This document shows positions 24,607 to 36,585 of a stretch of DNA of 64,000 nucleotides, piece after piece. Origin of the DNA: Liriodendron chinense (taxonomy: Eukaryota; Streptophyta; Magnoliopsida; Magnoliales; Magnoliaceae); NCBI GenBank assembly GCA_003013855.2, contig PVNU02000773.1:2403001-2467000 (forward strand). Direction: 5' to 3'. The notes beneath the pieces were generated by a model. It did no database searches. It was not told the DNA's origin and saw only the letters and a program-made list of their open reading frames with translations. The position numbers and the translations under genes were made by a program. Each line of letters begins with the position of its first letter. The stretch's first letter is position 1.

Positions 24607-24879
24607 GAAGGAGCCGACCAGACTCCACCATTTCAGCAAGCCCAAGCTCAGCTCTCACACGAAGGGTGCTACTCCCGTTTCTAGCGGGTATACCATGTGC
24701 AACCGTGCGCTTCTTTTTTGTTACATTCCACTCTCTAAATATTCTCAATCCCGCACGTGCACAAGCCCATCTTCCAGAATAAATTAAACCCCAATCTAAC
24801 CTACTACCCCTGATAAGCCACCCGCGAGTAGGATTAACCTACTTGCGGTAAGGTGTGAGATCTCGATCGCCCATCAGGT

Positions 24880-25213
24880 AGACACGGATTGCATACTGCC
24901 CCTGCCAGCTCTCGGTGCTGGCTAAGCTATGTGGGCCTACCATGATATATGTGTTTTATCTATTTTGTTCATCTTTCTTTCTTTCTTTTTTTTTTCCGGA
25001 TCATTAGGGCATAATCTAAAAATGATGTAAATCCAAGGCTCAAGTGGGTCGTGCAGGAAGCAGTCAAGTCTTGCACCGTTGAAACTTTCCTAAGGCCATC
25101 ATGATGTTTACATACCGTTCAACCTATTCACAAGGGTTCGGGTCAAGGGGTCCACTTGAGCTTTGAATCTATCTCATTTTATAGCTCCGAAGGGAAGTGC
25201 CCAATCCACGTTC
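24880..25213. mobile_element. Short Mutator-like MITE, family A, with 8/9 target duplication
   Basis: Flanks CCATCAGGT (24871-24879) and CTATCAGGT (25214-25222). Ends AGACACGGATTGCATAC and (reverse complement) GAACGTGGATTGGGCAC. It has lost much of the usual centre (334 bp). Confidence 0.7.
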
Positions 25214-25264
25214 CTATCAGGTTAAAAAAAAAAAAGATTAACCCCAAAGCAATGTTTTATGTGG

Positions 25265-25745
25265 ACCAAAATCGCCCGCAACACCTGTTTTACACAGCTG
25301 CTTAAAATGCTCGAGCTATGTGGGACGAGCATGTTGTATATGTCAATCCACTCCGTCCATCCCATAATAATTCTTATTTGAATGGTACAAACAACATATC
25401 AGCCAGATAAAAAATTCCATGGCCCACATCAGTAAAAACAAAGTAGAATTGTTCGTATAACCTCTAGGTTCATGGGTGTGGACCACCTGAATTTTGGATG
25501 AAGCCGATTTTTGTATCTTACCTTTGTCCTAATAAGTTACATCTGATTAACGGGTTTGGCGAAAGATACAGATGATATTAGCCCCACACAAAAACCTACG
25601 GTTAGCATTCTGTCCACATTTTCTCCCATGGTGTAGCTCACCTGAGTTGTGAATCTGGATAAATTTTTACTCCAAAGCCTCTAATTAAGGATAGAAACTG
25701 ATGAACGGAGTGGATTTACTATAAGAAATGGTGTGTCCAGGTTTT
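25265..25745. mobile_element. Foldback MITE, family B, copy 4
   Basis: Left CACCTGTTTTACACAGCTGC, then GTCAATCCACTCCGTCCATC. Right CTGATGAACGGAGTGGATTT followed by AAATGGTGTGTCCAGG. It directly precedes the hAT MITE at 25760. Confidence 0.7.
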
Positions 25746-25759
25746 GTGGAGGATTCCGA

Positions 25760-26300
25760 TAGGGCTCTCAATGGGTCAAATCGGATCCAGATGGATCCAG
25801 CTCCAAGTATGAAAATTTATAAACAGATTCGATTGGATTCGGATCCAAAAGGTAATATCCATATCCCATCTATTTATAAATAATCAGATCCATTTTTTAT
25901 CCAAAATCTATATAACCGTGAGATTTGGATCAAATTGAGGTCTTAATCCACCCCATAACAAATTTAAAAAGTATATAATATAATATATTAAATTTAATAG
26001 TAAAATGATGCAAATCTGACTATCTACTGTGATATGGTCAACCTGAGATTGAATGAGACATGGCCTAAAATAATATGAAAAGCAAATGGCTAACATAGAT
26101 ATAACATATACAGTAAGGTGACATGAGCAGGATGGACCGGTTTCAGTCGGATCAGGCTCGAAGTCGAAATGCTGTAGATGGATTCAGATAGGATAATATG
26201 AGCATTTAATTAATCAGACCTATTTTAATATCGAAATCTACATTATACAAATTCGAAGTGCATTGGATCTCGAATATGACCCGCTTCATTGAGAGCCCTA
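25760..26300. mobile_element. hAT-type MITE (541 bp)
   Basis: Left end TAGGGCTCTCAATGGGTCAA; reverse complement of right end TAGGGCTCTCAATGAAGCGG. The 8-bp flanks GATTCCGA and GTTTCCCG match at only 5 positions, so the duplication is weak. It is the same family as the element at 52834-53983: both contain TCCAGCTCCAAGTATG-like text, an AT-rich centre and GATTTGGAT repeats. Its right end lies about 400 bp upstream of the kinase start codon. Confidence 0.8.
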
Positions 26301-26695
26301 GTTTCCCGTCCTCTTTTATGTCATGTGAACAGCAAAAACATCAGTCCCACTCGTGAGTTGAGTGGAGCACGGCTAAAAACGAACCCAACGGCACATATCC
26401 AACATACAAAAGGTATGGCCCACGTGGCAAGCTTACCGACACGATATTTGAATCAGAGACAAAGGCATTGAGGCCCACCCAACTAACGGCCCACAACTCG
26501 CCAGTTGGTGCCTGTGCCCACAACTGATGTTCTGATCCTACTCGCGCGATTACAGTTCGCAGCTCTCCAAAACATACCCTCCAAAAGAATCCAAAACCAC
26601 AAACGAACTCAAAACCACCTCCCCCTTTCCCTTCCAACCCAAAACTCTCTCTTTCTCTCTCTCTTTCAGAACGCTCGGGTTCGTTCAGATCAGAA
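26301..26695 (+). promoter_or_regulatory. Presumed promoter and 5' leader of the UCN-like kinase
   Basis: The unique-looking DNA between the MITE and the start codon is only 395 bp. No convincing TATA box. A pyrimidine tract of CT repeats (26645-26667) just before the start codon is typical of plant 5' leaders. The start of transcription cannot be placed from sequence alone. Confidence 0.4.
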
Positions 26696-27892
26696 ATGGA
26701 TATGGACATGGAGAATCTGACCGCGGTCAGGGTCTTGGGCAGAGGAGCAATGGGCACTGTCTTCCTCGTCACCGACCGTACATCACCTCCTGACCGTTGC
26801 TGCTGCTGCTGCCCGTTCGCCCTCAAGGTCGTAGAGAAATCCACCTTCCAAGCCAAACCCGAAGCCGAGCGTCGGGCACGCTGGGAGGTGTCCGTACTTT
26901 CCAGCCTCAGCCACCAGCATCCATTCCTTCCCGCCCTCCTAGGCACCATCGAGACCGTCGATTTACTTGGCTGGGCCGTCCCCTACTGCCCCGGTGGCGA
27001 TCTCAACGCCCTCCGCTACCGCCAGTGCGACAGCATCTTCTCACCCTCCGCCATACGCTTCTACGTATCCGAGATCGTATGCGCGCTCGAGCACCTACAC
27101 CGTATGGGGATCGTATACCGCGACCTCAAGCCTGAGAACGTGCTGATTCAGCAATCCGGCCACGTCATGCTCACCGACTTCGACCTCTCTCGCGCCCTGA
27201 AGAAGGGCGATGAGTCGTCCACGTCATCTTTATCCGCTGACGTTGTAGACGAGGAGGAGGGGAAGAGCCAGCGCCGGAATCTGACGCGACTGATCTCCGC
27301 CGGGATGGGCCTGAGGAAGGCCAAGTCAGCGAGGGTCTCGCCGGTGAGCCGCCGCAAGGCGAGCATCTCCGGCGAGCGGTCTAACTCGTTCGTCGGGACG
27401 GAGGAGTACGTGTCGCCAGAGGTGGTTCTCGGCGCAGGCCACGAGTTCGCCGTCGACTGGTGGGCCCTGGGGGTGCTGACGTACGAGATGGCGTACGGAC
27501 GGACACCGTTCCGGGGGAGGGACCGGAAGGAAACGTTCCGCAACGTGCTGACGAGGCCGCCGGAGTTCGTCGGCAAGAGATCGGCGCTTACGGACCTGAT
27601 CTCGCGACTGCTGGAGAAGGACCCGACGCGAAGGCTGGGATTCGACGGAGGGGCGACGGAGATCAAAGAGCACGCGTTCTTCCGCGGCCTGAGGTGGGAT
27701 CTGCTAACGGAAGTCTCACGGCCGCCGTTCTTGCCTGAGGATGAACCAACGACGTTAACGGCGAGAAACAGGTTGGACATCAGGGAGCACTTCCAGAAGC
27801 TTCGGCAGAAGCCGTACTCACCATCAACTTCGATGTCATCTTCTCCGTCTTCAGATTGGAGGAGAAGCGTCTCTTCGTGGACGGAGTTCTGA
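26696..27892 (+). CDS. UCN-like: AGC-VIII serine/threonine protein kinase, UNICORN (UCN)-like
   Basis: A complete, intronless 398-residue kinase. Visible motifs: glycine loop GRGAMGTVF (15-23), ATP-binding lysine in FALK (K44), helix-C glutamate E64, catalytic loop YRDLKPEN (141-148), and DFD instead of DFG (161-163), the signature of plant AGC-VIII kinases. An insertion rich in Ser/Arg/Lys (about 166-231) lies before the activation segment RSNSFVGTEEYVSPE (228-242). The C-terminus ends WTEF, close to the FxxF/FVDF motif that docks PDK1 in this group. Lengths and motifs match Arabidopsis UCN/UCNL better than PINOID, WAG or D6PK, from memory. UCN restrains ectopic growth in ovules and floral organs by signalling in cytosol and nucleus; that role is inferred here. 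The codons are strongly G/C-ending, unlike the AT-rich surroundings. A run of five cysteines (35-39) precedes the β3 strand. The start is chosen because it gives the full glycine loop; in-frame ATGs follow at codons 3 and 5. Confidence 0.93.
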   Translation: MDMDMENLTAVRVLGRGAMGTVFLVTDRTSPPDRCCCCCPFALKVVEKSTFQAKPEAERRARWEVSVLSSLSHQHPFLPALLGTIETVDLLGWAVPYCPGGDLNALRYRQCDSIFSPSAIRFYVSEIVCALEHLHRMGIVYRDLKPENVLIQQSGHVMLTDFDLSRALKKGDESSTSSLSADVVDEEEGKSQRRNLTRLISAGMGLRKAKSARVSPVSRRKASISGERSNSFVGTEEYVSPEVVLGAGHEFAVDWWALGVLTYEMAYGRTPFRGRDRKETFRNVLTRPPEFVGKRSALTDLISRLLEKDPTRRLGFDGGATEIKEHAFFRGLRWDLLTEVSRPPFLPEDEPTTLTARNRLDIREHFQKLRQKPYSPSTSMSSSPSSDWRRSVSSWTEF

Positions 27893-28222
27893 CGCCAGAC
27901 TAACTATTTCCGTTACTTCTCCGTCTGTGTACATAAAAAAGAGTGTATTAACGACATCTGGGGAAGTCTGTATTGCGCGAGGGTGCGTAATGCGCATGCA
28001 GGGCATCGAGATGGCGAGTTTTCTGTTTGGGGAAGGAGGATGCGCCGTACGCACTGTTGCGGATACGTAGAGTATACCCGCTATATACGTAAGCGAGATG
28101 TAGATATACATTATTCTGATAAAACAATCGCCTGAGTTTTGTTTTTTTGTACTTTCTGTTGGAATTCCTTTCGTTATTCTCTATTTTCAGTTTGTGTAGG
28201 CCGGGCTCACGTTTCCGGGATA
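27893..28222 (+). other. Presumed 3' UTR of the kinase and spacer
   Basis: AT-richer DNA after the stop codon. An A-rich stretch near 28118-28125 could serve as a poly(A) signal, but there is no perfect AATAAA. No other gene seen. Confidence 0.35.
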
Positions 28223-28652
28223 TGGGACTCGGATTGGATGACCCCTCCGCTACCGTGGGGCCCACCTTGATATATGTATTCTATATCCACACCGTCCATC
28301 CGCCATGACAGATCATTTTAGGCATGAGTTCAGAAATTAAACAGATCCAAATCTCATGTGGACCATACCAAAGGAAACACTGATGATTTACCGTTAAAAA
28401 CTTATTGTGGGACACAGAAAAGTTTTTAATCAAGCTGATATTTGTTTTCTCCCTTCATCCATTTAATGGTGAGGTATTCAATCACCACGATTTACTACAA
28501 TATGTTTGACGTGAGATTTGGATTTGCCTCAATATTTGGGCTTATGCCCTAAATTCATATGAAAAAACAGATGGACCGTGAAAATATAGAATACATACAT
28601 CAAGGTGGGACCATAATAAAGGCCTCACCCGAGCGGCATCTAGTCCACTCCA
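28223..28652. mobile_element. Foldback MITE, family A
   Basis: Left GGACTCGGATTGGATGACCC and GTGGGGCCCACCTTGATATA. Right ATACATCAAGGTGGGACC and (reverse complement) GGAGTGGACTAGATGCCGC. No target duplication confirmed. Confidence 0.7.
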
Positions 28653-28654
28653 CC

Positions 28655-28995
28655 GTTGCCTTAGTCGGTGGTAGAAAAGCTGTGGGCCCTAGCATGATGA
28701 ATGTGTTTTATCCTTTTTCATCTATTAATTTTGCCCCTTTTTCATCTATTTATTTTGCATAAATCCAAAACTGTAGTATAACACACCACAAAAAACAGTG
28801 GAGACTGAACACCTACCATTGTGAACTTCTTTAGGCCACACAAGAGTTTTGGATCCAGCTGATATTTGTTTTTTGTTTTTTTTCATTCATCCGGGTTTAT
28901 GTGAGCCTACAAACAGGCTGGATGGGGAAATGAACATTGTGGATAGACGCGTCGATAAAACATATACATCATTATGGGACCCACATAGCTTTGTT
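28655..28995. mobile_element. Foldback MITE, family A, shortened
   Basis: Left TGTGGGCCCTAGCATGATGA; centre CAGCTGATATTTG; right ACATCATTATGGGACCCAC. The right half is much reduced. Confidence 0.62.
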
Positions 28996-28999
28996 TCAC

Positions 29000-29609
29000 C
29001 ACCGACTTGGGTAGACTTGGGTGGTGGAGAGGTCACCATCCAATCGGAGTCCTATGAACAGATCGTTCCTGTTTTGGCCCACCCTGAATGGACCATGCTT
29101 CCCAAACTCATCACAATATGGCAATTATAGCTTCTCAATTTGTTGCTGATGGACCGCTCAGAAACGGCTCACCTTTAATTGAAACGGGGCCCAGTTTAGG
29201 ATCTTACAATCAGGTAGACTTTTAGGACATGATACATCCAAGGGTTCAACAAAGCAATAACCCCAAACTTGTAAAAGAAAAAAAATGATCCCACTAGTTT
29301 CCAAGAAGTGCCTGACTGGATTGAAGATTGGATGCTCCTGTCCATCTTTCAAGAAAGGTGTATGGTCGTCTTTATAGACCGCTCCATTGGCCCAAGAACT
29401 CATCCACCAAGTGATTTTAACCATCCATTCTATGGATTTTACCAATGAACACCGAATCTTCTATTTTTCACCGTCCTTTTCTCAGACCATGAACAATCCA
29501 GGTCAAGGTTTACCACGTGGACGGTCCAGTCATCAATTTGATCAGCTACATGCTTGTGGACACATATGGGGTTCTTTGGATGGGGATTGCCTGAGAAAGG
29601 CAGTTCATG
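29000..29609. other. Intergenic DNA, nothing recognised
   Basis: No supported gene or complete repeat. Confidence 0.4.
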
Positions 29610-30125
29610 CAATGGGAAGCTAGGTGGGGTCATCGTGTTGTTTGTGAGAAATACAATCTGTCCATCTGTTTTTTCAGATCATGTTAGAACATGGCACCAA
29701 AATGGCCTAAATCCAAAACTAAAGTGGCCCCACTATAGAGGATTGATAGTAAAACATTCATAGGGCAACAGAAGTTTCGAGTCAGCCTAATTTTTGTGCT
29801 TTCGGTTCATTACAGAAGGAATGACCTTATGAACTGTTTGGTAGGTTGGCATATAAACATCATAGTGGACCCCAAGGTTGTTTCAATGGTAGGCATTTAC
29901 CTACTAATGGTTTACTGTGGTGCGGCACGGTGGACCCCAAGGAGGTTTCAATGGTAGGCATTTACCAACCAACATTTTCCTGTCGTGCAGCCCCCTTTAA
30001 TTTTGAATTTGCATAATTTTTGAGCCCATATCCTAACACGATCTAACAAAATGGATGGACAGGATAGATTTCCCACACACATCATGGTGGGCCCACCAAA
30101 CTTCCCGTCTCTGGTAGTTCCGGTC
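29610..30125. mobile_element. Foldback MITE, family A, with internal repeat
   Basis: Left GTGGGGTCATCGTGTTG; centre TTTGTGCTTTCGGTTCATTA; right CACATCATGGTGGGCCCACC. A short internal duplication repeats GGTTTCAATGGTAGGCATTT near 29880-29965. Confidence 0.62.
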
Positions 30126-30164
30126 GCATGAATCTGCGTGGGCGTACTTCCCCCTCCTGTCCCT

Positions 30165-30650
30165 AGCTCGGAACAAGCTGGGGCTCTGAGGGGCCCACTG
30201 AGATGTAATGGTTTATCCACTCCATCCATCCATTTTTTCATATTATTTTAGCATATGAACCCAACAATGAGGTACATCCAAGGCTCAAGTGGACCACAAA
30301 GTAAGGATTATACACGCTCAATTAAAACTGATCGGGAAATGCAGAAGTTTTTGAACAGACTGATATTTCTGTTTTGCCTTCATCAGGGTTCATGTGGCCT
30401 TAGGAACGGGTTGCGTGGCAACTAAACATAACGGTAGGCCCTAGGAAGGTTTCAACGGTGTACATCATTATCACCACTATTTCCTGTGATGTGGTCCACA
30501 TAAGCCTGGGATCTGCCGTATTTTTTAGCTTATACCCTAAAATAATATGGAAAAATGGATGGACTGTGTGGACAAACCCATACATCACGGTGGGCCTCTC
30601 AAAGCCCCAGCCTGTTCGGAGCTCGAGACAGGGAACGGTAGTAACCCATC
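30165..30650. mobile_element. Foldback MITE, family A
   Basis: The left GAGCTCGGAACAAGCTGGGG-like arm (as TAGCTCGGAACAAGCTGGGG) and GGGGCCCACTGAGATG pair with the right CACGGTGGGCCTCTCAAAG and CAGCCTGTTCGGAGCTCG. Confidence 0.72.
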
Positions 30651-31626
30651 CTTGTCCCATGCTTAAATGACACCCTCAACATCAACCCTACAAACCGTTG
30701 ATATGCATTTGGACGCCGAGATGTTCCAAAAATCAAATCGATCAACCTATCTCAGATGTGTCCCATCAATTGGTCGGTCCGGATCTCACAGATCACCATC
30801 AATCAAATGGTCAGTCCGGATAGATGATGTATTCACCAGGTCAATATCATTTCTACATTTCAATCCAAAATGCCTCACTAAGATTGATTGCACGTGTGGA
30901 TCCTTCGTATGATCTTTGGAATGTATCATACAGTCTGCATCATGCTTGTATGAAGATGTTGACCTCATGCCCATTAACTATTTGAATGGCCTGGATCGCA
31001 CTGCACGTGGGTGGGCCCCATCAGACGTACATAAAACAAATGAAGATATCTTATTAGGTGGTTAGTTGGAAAAGCTCTTGTTGGAGGACTGTACATATAT
31101 CGTAATAAGCATTTTAATGTAATTTTTAGCTTCTGCAACAGAAATTGATGGAGAATTGAAAAGAGTTAAATTACTTTTATGTGTACTGAATGTGTTTGGA
31201 TGTCAAATTACAATCTGTTTTCCTTGAATTCCCAAATCTTCCCTTCTTTATTCGTCCTATCTTAAGCTACTAGACAAGGCTCCTTTTGGGATGTGTTGTA
31301 TAAAGCAATTCGTGAGTAAAATACTCTTCATGGTACATGTGGCAACAAAATGGTGGTGATTGGGAGCATATATGTGGTGGGCCACTGCATGGATTGACTA
31401 TAGGTGAAAAATTGCAAAAAGATTGAACAACATTGACCATCAAATCAAGATGAGTTCTGTGGGTTCAATGTCTACCGTTGATCTATTGGAGACGATCATT
31501 TCATTTGCAGCTCACGGGTCAGACAGTCAGCACGGTCCGGTCAACGTTCTTTGGAGACATGGCCCATCAGACCAATACCGGCACATTTCTTCCAAGCGTA
31601 CCATAAGGGGTAAGACATAGTACTAG
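30651..31626. other. Intergenic DNA, nothing recognised
   Basis: No supported features. Confidence 0.4.
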
Positions 31627-31635
31627 CATTCCTCA

Positions 31636-32145
31636 GGAGAGCGGATTAGCTGTTACCATTGGCGCCCACCTTGATGGTTTCTTGTATATCCACGCCGTCC
31701 ATCCGTTTCTCCAGCCCAATTTAGGACATGATCCCAAAAATTAAGCAGATCCAAATTCCATGTGGACCACACTATAGGAAACAGTGGTGAATGAGTGCCT
31801 CACCATTAAAAACTCCAAAGGGCCCGTCTTAAGGTTTTCGTACTTTTTATTTGCCATCCAACCTGTTGGTAATGTCAATAAGACATGGATAAGGGAAAAT
31901 AAAAAGATCAGCTTGATATCCAAAACTTTTGTGGCCCATAAAAAGTTATTAATGGTCATTCATCACTGTTTCTAGTGGTGTGGTCCACCTAAGATTTTTA
32001 TCTTCTTAAGTTTTGGGATCTCATACTAAAATGAGATGGAAAAACATATGGACGGTATAGATATACAAAAAAACATCAAATTGGCCCCCACACTGTTAGG
32101 GTAACACCCACTGAGGTGTTACCCGGGTAACAGCAAATCCACTCC
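31636..32145. mobile_element. Mutator-like MITE, family A, with perfect 9-bp target duplication
   Basis: Flanked by CATTCCTCA at 31627-31635 and 32146-32154. Ends GGAGAGCGGATTAGCTGTTA and (reverse complement) GGAGTGGATTTGCTGTTACC. Subterminal inverted copies of GGTAACACC/GTTACCC and GCCCACCTTGATG follow. 510 bp, no transposase. Confidence 0.92.
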
Positions 32146-32539
32146 CATTCCTCAGCATGTAAACGTGAGTTGGAGAATCTAAAACGACCGAGGAATTGTC
32201 AGAGAATTTTTATTTTATATTTTTTAATTAGCCCGTGATTACAGCGTTCTGCCCCCACATCTACTACTACAAACCAAAAAGATGCACTGTCCCATTTCTC
32301 GTCTTTTGTTTCTAGCATTTCCTTTGGGGATGGGATTGTAGGGCCCATTTCTCTATCTCAAGGCAGACAACCCCTTCAGATCAGTCAAGATAGCGGGAGA
32401 ACATTGGCCCTTTGTATGGGCCCCACCAATGTATTCCCTGATTGACAGTCCTGCCTTTTGATGCCCGCCCATCTCCCATCTGCTCCCCTCACACATTGGC
32501 ACCATTTCCAGGGCCCAACTTGCCTATATCCTCTGGTTA

Positions 32540-33010
32540 CAAGGCTCCCCTGTAACCCAAAGCTCCGTGGGGCCCACCACCATGTTTGTGTTATATCCAT
32601 TCTGTCCATCCATTTCTTCAGCTCATTTCAGGACTTGAGCCCAAACATGAGGGAGATCCAAAACTCAAGTGGGCCACACCACAGAAATCAGTGGGGATAG
32701 AGACGCCCACGGTTGAAACCTTACTGAGCCCAGCTTGATGTTTAGATGCCATCCAACACGTTCATAAGGTGATTCCCACCTGGATGAAGCGAAAACACAA
32801 ATAGAACCCTCATCCAAAACCTCTGTGACCCCCACTAAGGTTTCAACGGTGGGCATTCAATCCTCACCCGTGTCGCCCACTAAAGTTCTAGATCTCTCAC
32901 ATTTTTTTTTTTTTAATTTATGTCCAAAATGAGCTGATGAAACCGATGAACGGAGTGGATAACTGGATATTGGTAGTCCTACAGATCTTTGTGTTACACT
33001 TCCCCGTTTC
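32540..33010. mobile_element. Foldback MITE, family A
   Basis: Left CCTGTAACCCAAAGCTCCGT and GGGGCCCACC. Right (reverse complement) GAAGTGTAACACAAAGATCT. The centre order is inverted relative to other copies (the GATGAAGCGAAAACACAAAT phrase is on +). Confidence 0.7.
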
Positions 33011-33489
33011 CATTCTCTAGCAAGTAGATCTCAGCTCTATTTTAGATAGGCGCCAAAAAAAAAAAAAGTAATGCAAACAAGGGCCTGAATTCGGGTCCAC
33101 CACTATCTGATGAACTGTGCTCGACATACCGAAAACCATGCATGTGGCACAGGTGTCAGCTGGGTCCTTACCAACCGGGTCTGATATAGACTTTAAAATG
33201 ATCAGATGATCCTAGTCATATGATCGACCACTCATAAAGGGGGAACTAAAGGTGGAGTCGGGCATTGTGGGGCCCATGTTGTGTGTGCATGACATGCAAC
33301 CCGTCCAACAGCCACAGCCCACCATGGTAATCACATGAACTAAAAATTAGGACAACACGATCATCAGGTGGGCTACACATGAATTTTGAGGTTTTCAGGT
33401 GTTCTACATTGTAATGATGCGGCCCACCTGACGATTGGACCAGCCTCTTTTCATTGATCTAATGAACATGTTGAGGTGAATCTTGGATG

Positions 33490-33900
33490 GGTTAGTGATA
33501 TTTATATATGTATGGTAGTTGTAAGATTAGGGCTTATCTGCTATTGTGGATATGTGGTGGGCCTGATTTTGTAATGGTGATGCCAAGTCTGGTGTGGTGA
33601 TGGTGGCTGACAGTGATAGAGGCTGCCGGGACTGGGATTGGTTAGTAACATGGATGGTCGGAAACAGCAGATCTGATCAGACGAATAGTTTCAGTAAGGA
33701 CAGAAGATCAGACGGATGGGATCAGCGAATCAACATTGGATTCCAAATGGACAGCTGTGATACCATGATATAATTTGAAGAGCAAATTGCTTGACAATTC
33801 ATTAATATGAACCAAACAATCTATAGATAAGTTGAATACATGTACAAGAGGCATAGAGAGAGATGAGCCCTAATCTTAAAATTACCATATATACAATTTC
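33490..33900 (-). mobile_element. Copia LTR remnant with primer-binding site
   Basis: On the - strand, TGGTATCACAGCTG (33752-33765) resembles an initiator-tRNA priming site and directly follows an LTR-like end (…TATATCA at 33766). Just upstream on that strand are a TATA-like box (TATATATGG) and AGATTAGGGCTCATCTC. A similar phrase (TATATGTATGGTAG, then AAGATTAGGGCTTATCTG) occurs on + at 33496-33535, so a second LTR piece in opposite orientation may be present. Outer LTR end not found. Confidence 0.5.
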
Positions 33901-36051
33901 AGATGGATGTCACACACACACACCATATGGGCCCCACTATACTAAAGTCCAAATTCAACAGACAAAATGCTTCCTTTCATGGGGATTGGGATATTTTGAA
34001 CAGTCAAAGACTATTCAGTTTGGACCATGCACTGCAGGACCAATCTGATGAACAATCCAAAAGTATTACGTGCATGCCGCTGTGTCCGGTTGCGGGAAGT
34101 TGGCTACATCTGTGTTTGTGCAATACACGCCATCTTTTTCCAATAAAGAAAATGAACAAAGAACAATTTCAATTTCCCCGGAAAAATAGCGTCCATGTCC
34201 CTAATCCAAATGAACAGCCCACATGACTGCCTTGACACCTTGTCTGTTAGATTGGCCTTGTAGCATCTTTCAACTCATCAGGACCGCTAAAGCTGGCTCC
34301 CTCAACATCAAACCTTCCTCACAACCACCATAGATTCCAGACACTGATGGGACCATGACCTTCAACATCTTTCTGAGCATCACAATCATCTCAACACCAT
34401 CTACAGACCTTGCAATCCAAAACGAAAGCGAATCTATCGTATTCATTTGACCGAGCATCTAACTTCCCTATCATAGCAATGACACATGCTCCGTTCTCCT
34501 TTATGGATTCTTATCGTGAGTCTATTTTTACCGGTACTGGATAGTAAGTCAATGAAATGTGCTGCATTTGCCAATAACCCTTTTGAGTTCCCATCACCTC
34601 TTTGTAACTGATCGGTGCTGCTCAAGCTGATAATATTTCCTGAACATAACAACATAAACATAGTAATGCCAATATCAAAAGACAATGCAGACATGAAAGT
34701 CACTACTGGCACACTGCTAACAGTCAAAAGAGGTTTCCATGGATGGAGGACAGCTGGCTTTCCAACCTGTCAATTAAACCTTCTGTCTGTGCATTTGGAT
34801 TCTGCTCTCATGCCTCTGTCCCATTTTATCTGTGAGATCAATTGGTGAAATGGTAGCTTCTTGGTCCCCACTGAAAATGGTGCCAGTATGGTTAGGCAAT
34901 CATGAGCGGATGAAGTTAGCCTACCCAGATGGAACCCGTGAATAATGGTTGTTCATGAAGAGATGGATTCAAGGCAATTGCTTACTCTGCAGCAGATACC
35001 ACTACTAACCTGCAATGAATTCACAAATTGTCCAAAACATATTTTTATTCAAGAAAGACATGTCACAGAAGGGGAAGCAAATTTCCCTATACAGAGTTAG
35101 GCCTGAAGACTCTTTCCTTTGGAAGGGAGTCGCGACATAACAAGATGTTTGAAGATAAGACGCACCTGGATGCATAAAAAATAAGCAGTAAACGCCATGG
35201 TTCAAGCCATCATGAGAAGCCCAGTTGATGACATTTGACAAATATCCTTCCACTACCATGTTCCACCTAAAGAGAGGAAGCATTGAAGTTTGAACACCTG
35301 AAGTCTTTTGTGAAGGGCCCTTGTGTATGACGCTTCATTCAAATCTGCCCGCTCAACTGGTCTAGAGAGCATAATTCTTAGAGCACCTTGATCATCTCTG
35401 ACCATGGCCATATTACTGGACAGACCTGGATTCCCCAACAAACTATGACCGGAGTTTTATCTTCTTAACACCGCTTGGAGGACTGCCCCACTTGACCGAT
35501 CTTTGATGAAGAGCCCTTGCAGTTCATTTGAATCCACCCACTGGACCAGTCTAGAGAGCATAACTTGTACGATTGCTGGATCATCTCTGACCATGCCCAC
35601 ATTACTGGATGGACCTGGATTCCCCAATGAACTCCGACCAAAGTTCCTTTCCTCTTACTTTTGCTCTCAATGACTGCTTTCCAATCTCAAGCATGAATAC
35701 CACAATTTCATATTCCTCGAAATAATTGACAACAGTATCCCCTTCAGGCCACTTTCCCATGTATGGTCATCATATAATTCCAGCTTCTGGCACTCTTAAA
35801 ATGGTTATCACATTCCTTGGGTTCCCATTTTTTCTTCTTAATGCTTTGTTCCTGTAACGCACATCTATTACATCAGTCACAGCTAAACAAACATGCTATT
35901 ACCTTAACATCATAGGAAAATGCTTAAATAAGTACACCATTAGACTTGTTTGAATTAATTCAGCCTGCAATGAAAACCAAGCCACCCATTCTCTATTCAA
36001 TTTTGTATAAAGAACTTTGCTTAAGCACAAAACACATGTACGAGGCCAACC
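33901..36051 (-). other. Unidentified stretch with a duplicated open segment
   Basis: No known domain. On the - strand two related segments (35500-35650 and 35290-35455) encode LGNPGPSSNVGMVRDDPA and LGNPGLSSNMAMVRDDQG, each followed by MLSRLV/MLSRPV. Other short - strand open segments (34443-34727, 34270-34458) look protein-like but have no recognised homology. It could be exons of a decayed gene or an unknown repeat. Confidence 0.35.
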
Positions 36052-36585
36052 CATATTGTTGGGCCGCCGCACAAGCAATTACAGAGTTCAATCAAAAAAG
36101 CAATAGATAAAGGCAAACAAAGCACACAGAGAACACATATATTTTATGTGGAAAATCCTTGGGGGAAAAAACCAAAGCATAAAGCGACAACAATCTACGA
36201 TGAAATGAATTCCAAGAGATGGAAATCCAAACTTACAATGACGAGAAACCCTAGCCTCCTCCTTCACAAACCCTAGAAACGTTTTAGAACTCCTTGGAAT
36301 TACCCTAATCCCGCATTACACCCGCATATAGTATTACACCCGAAATTAGAAACAAAACCGCGCACTTACGTAAAATGGCACACACCGTCGATCAATCGGT
36401 CGATCGATCGACATTGATCGACAATCGCTCAACATCAGCATGTTTGGTCAATCGAACATGCCCAAAACAATCTAGAGAGTTTGCAAGGAATTCCAACCAG
36501 TTTCAATCGATCGAGCCCCAAGTGTTGATCGACCAAACTAGTCCAAAAGTGTCCAGAGACTAAACTATCTCATCCAGGGTACTTT

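Noticed and set aside
24530..24782. Small ORFs with Ile-Tyr repeats (also 61198-61401)
   Set aside because: They are translations of the TA microsatellites.
26341..27780. Long open frames antisense to, or out of frame with, the kinase (up to 210 codons)
   Set aside because: Typical shadows of a GC-rich coding region; no recognisable domain.
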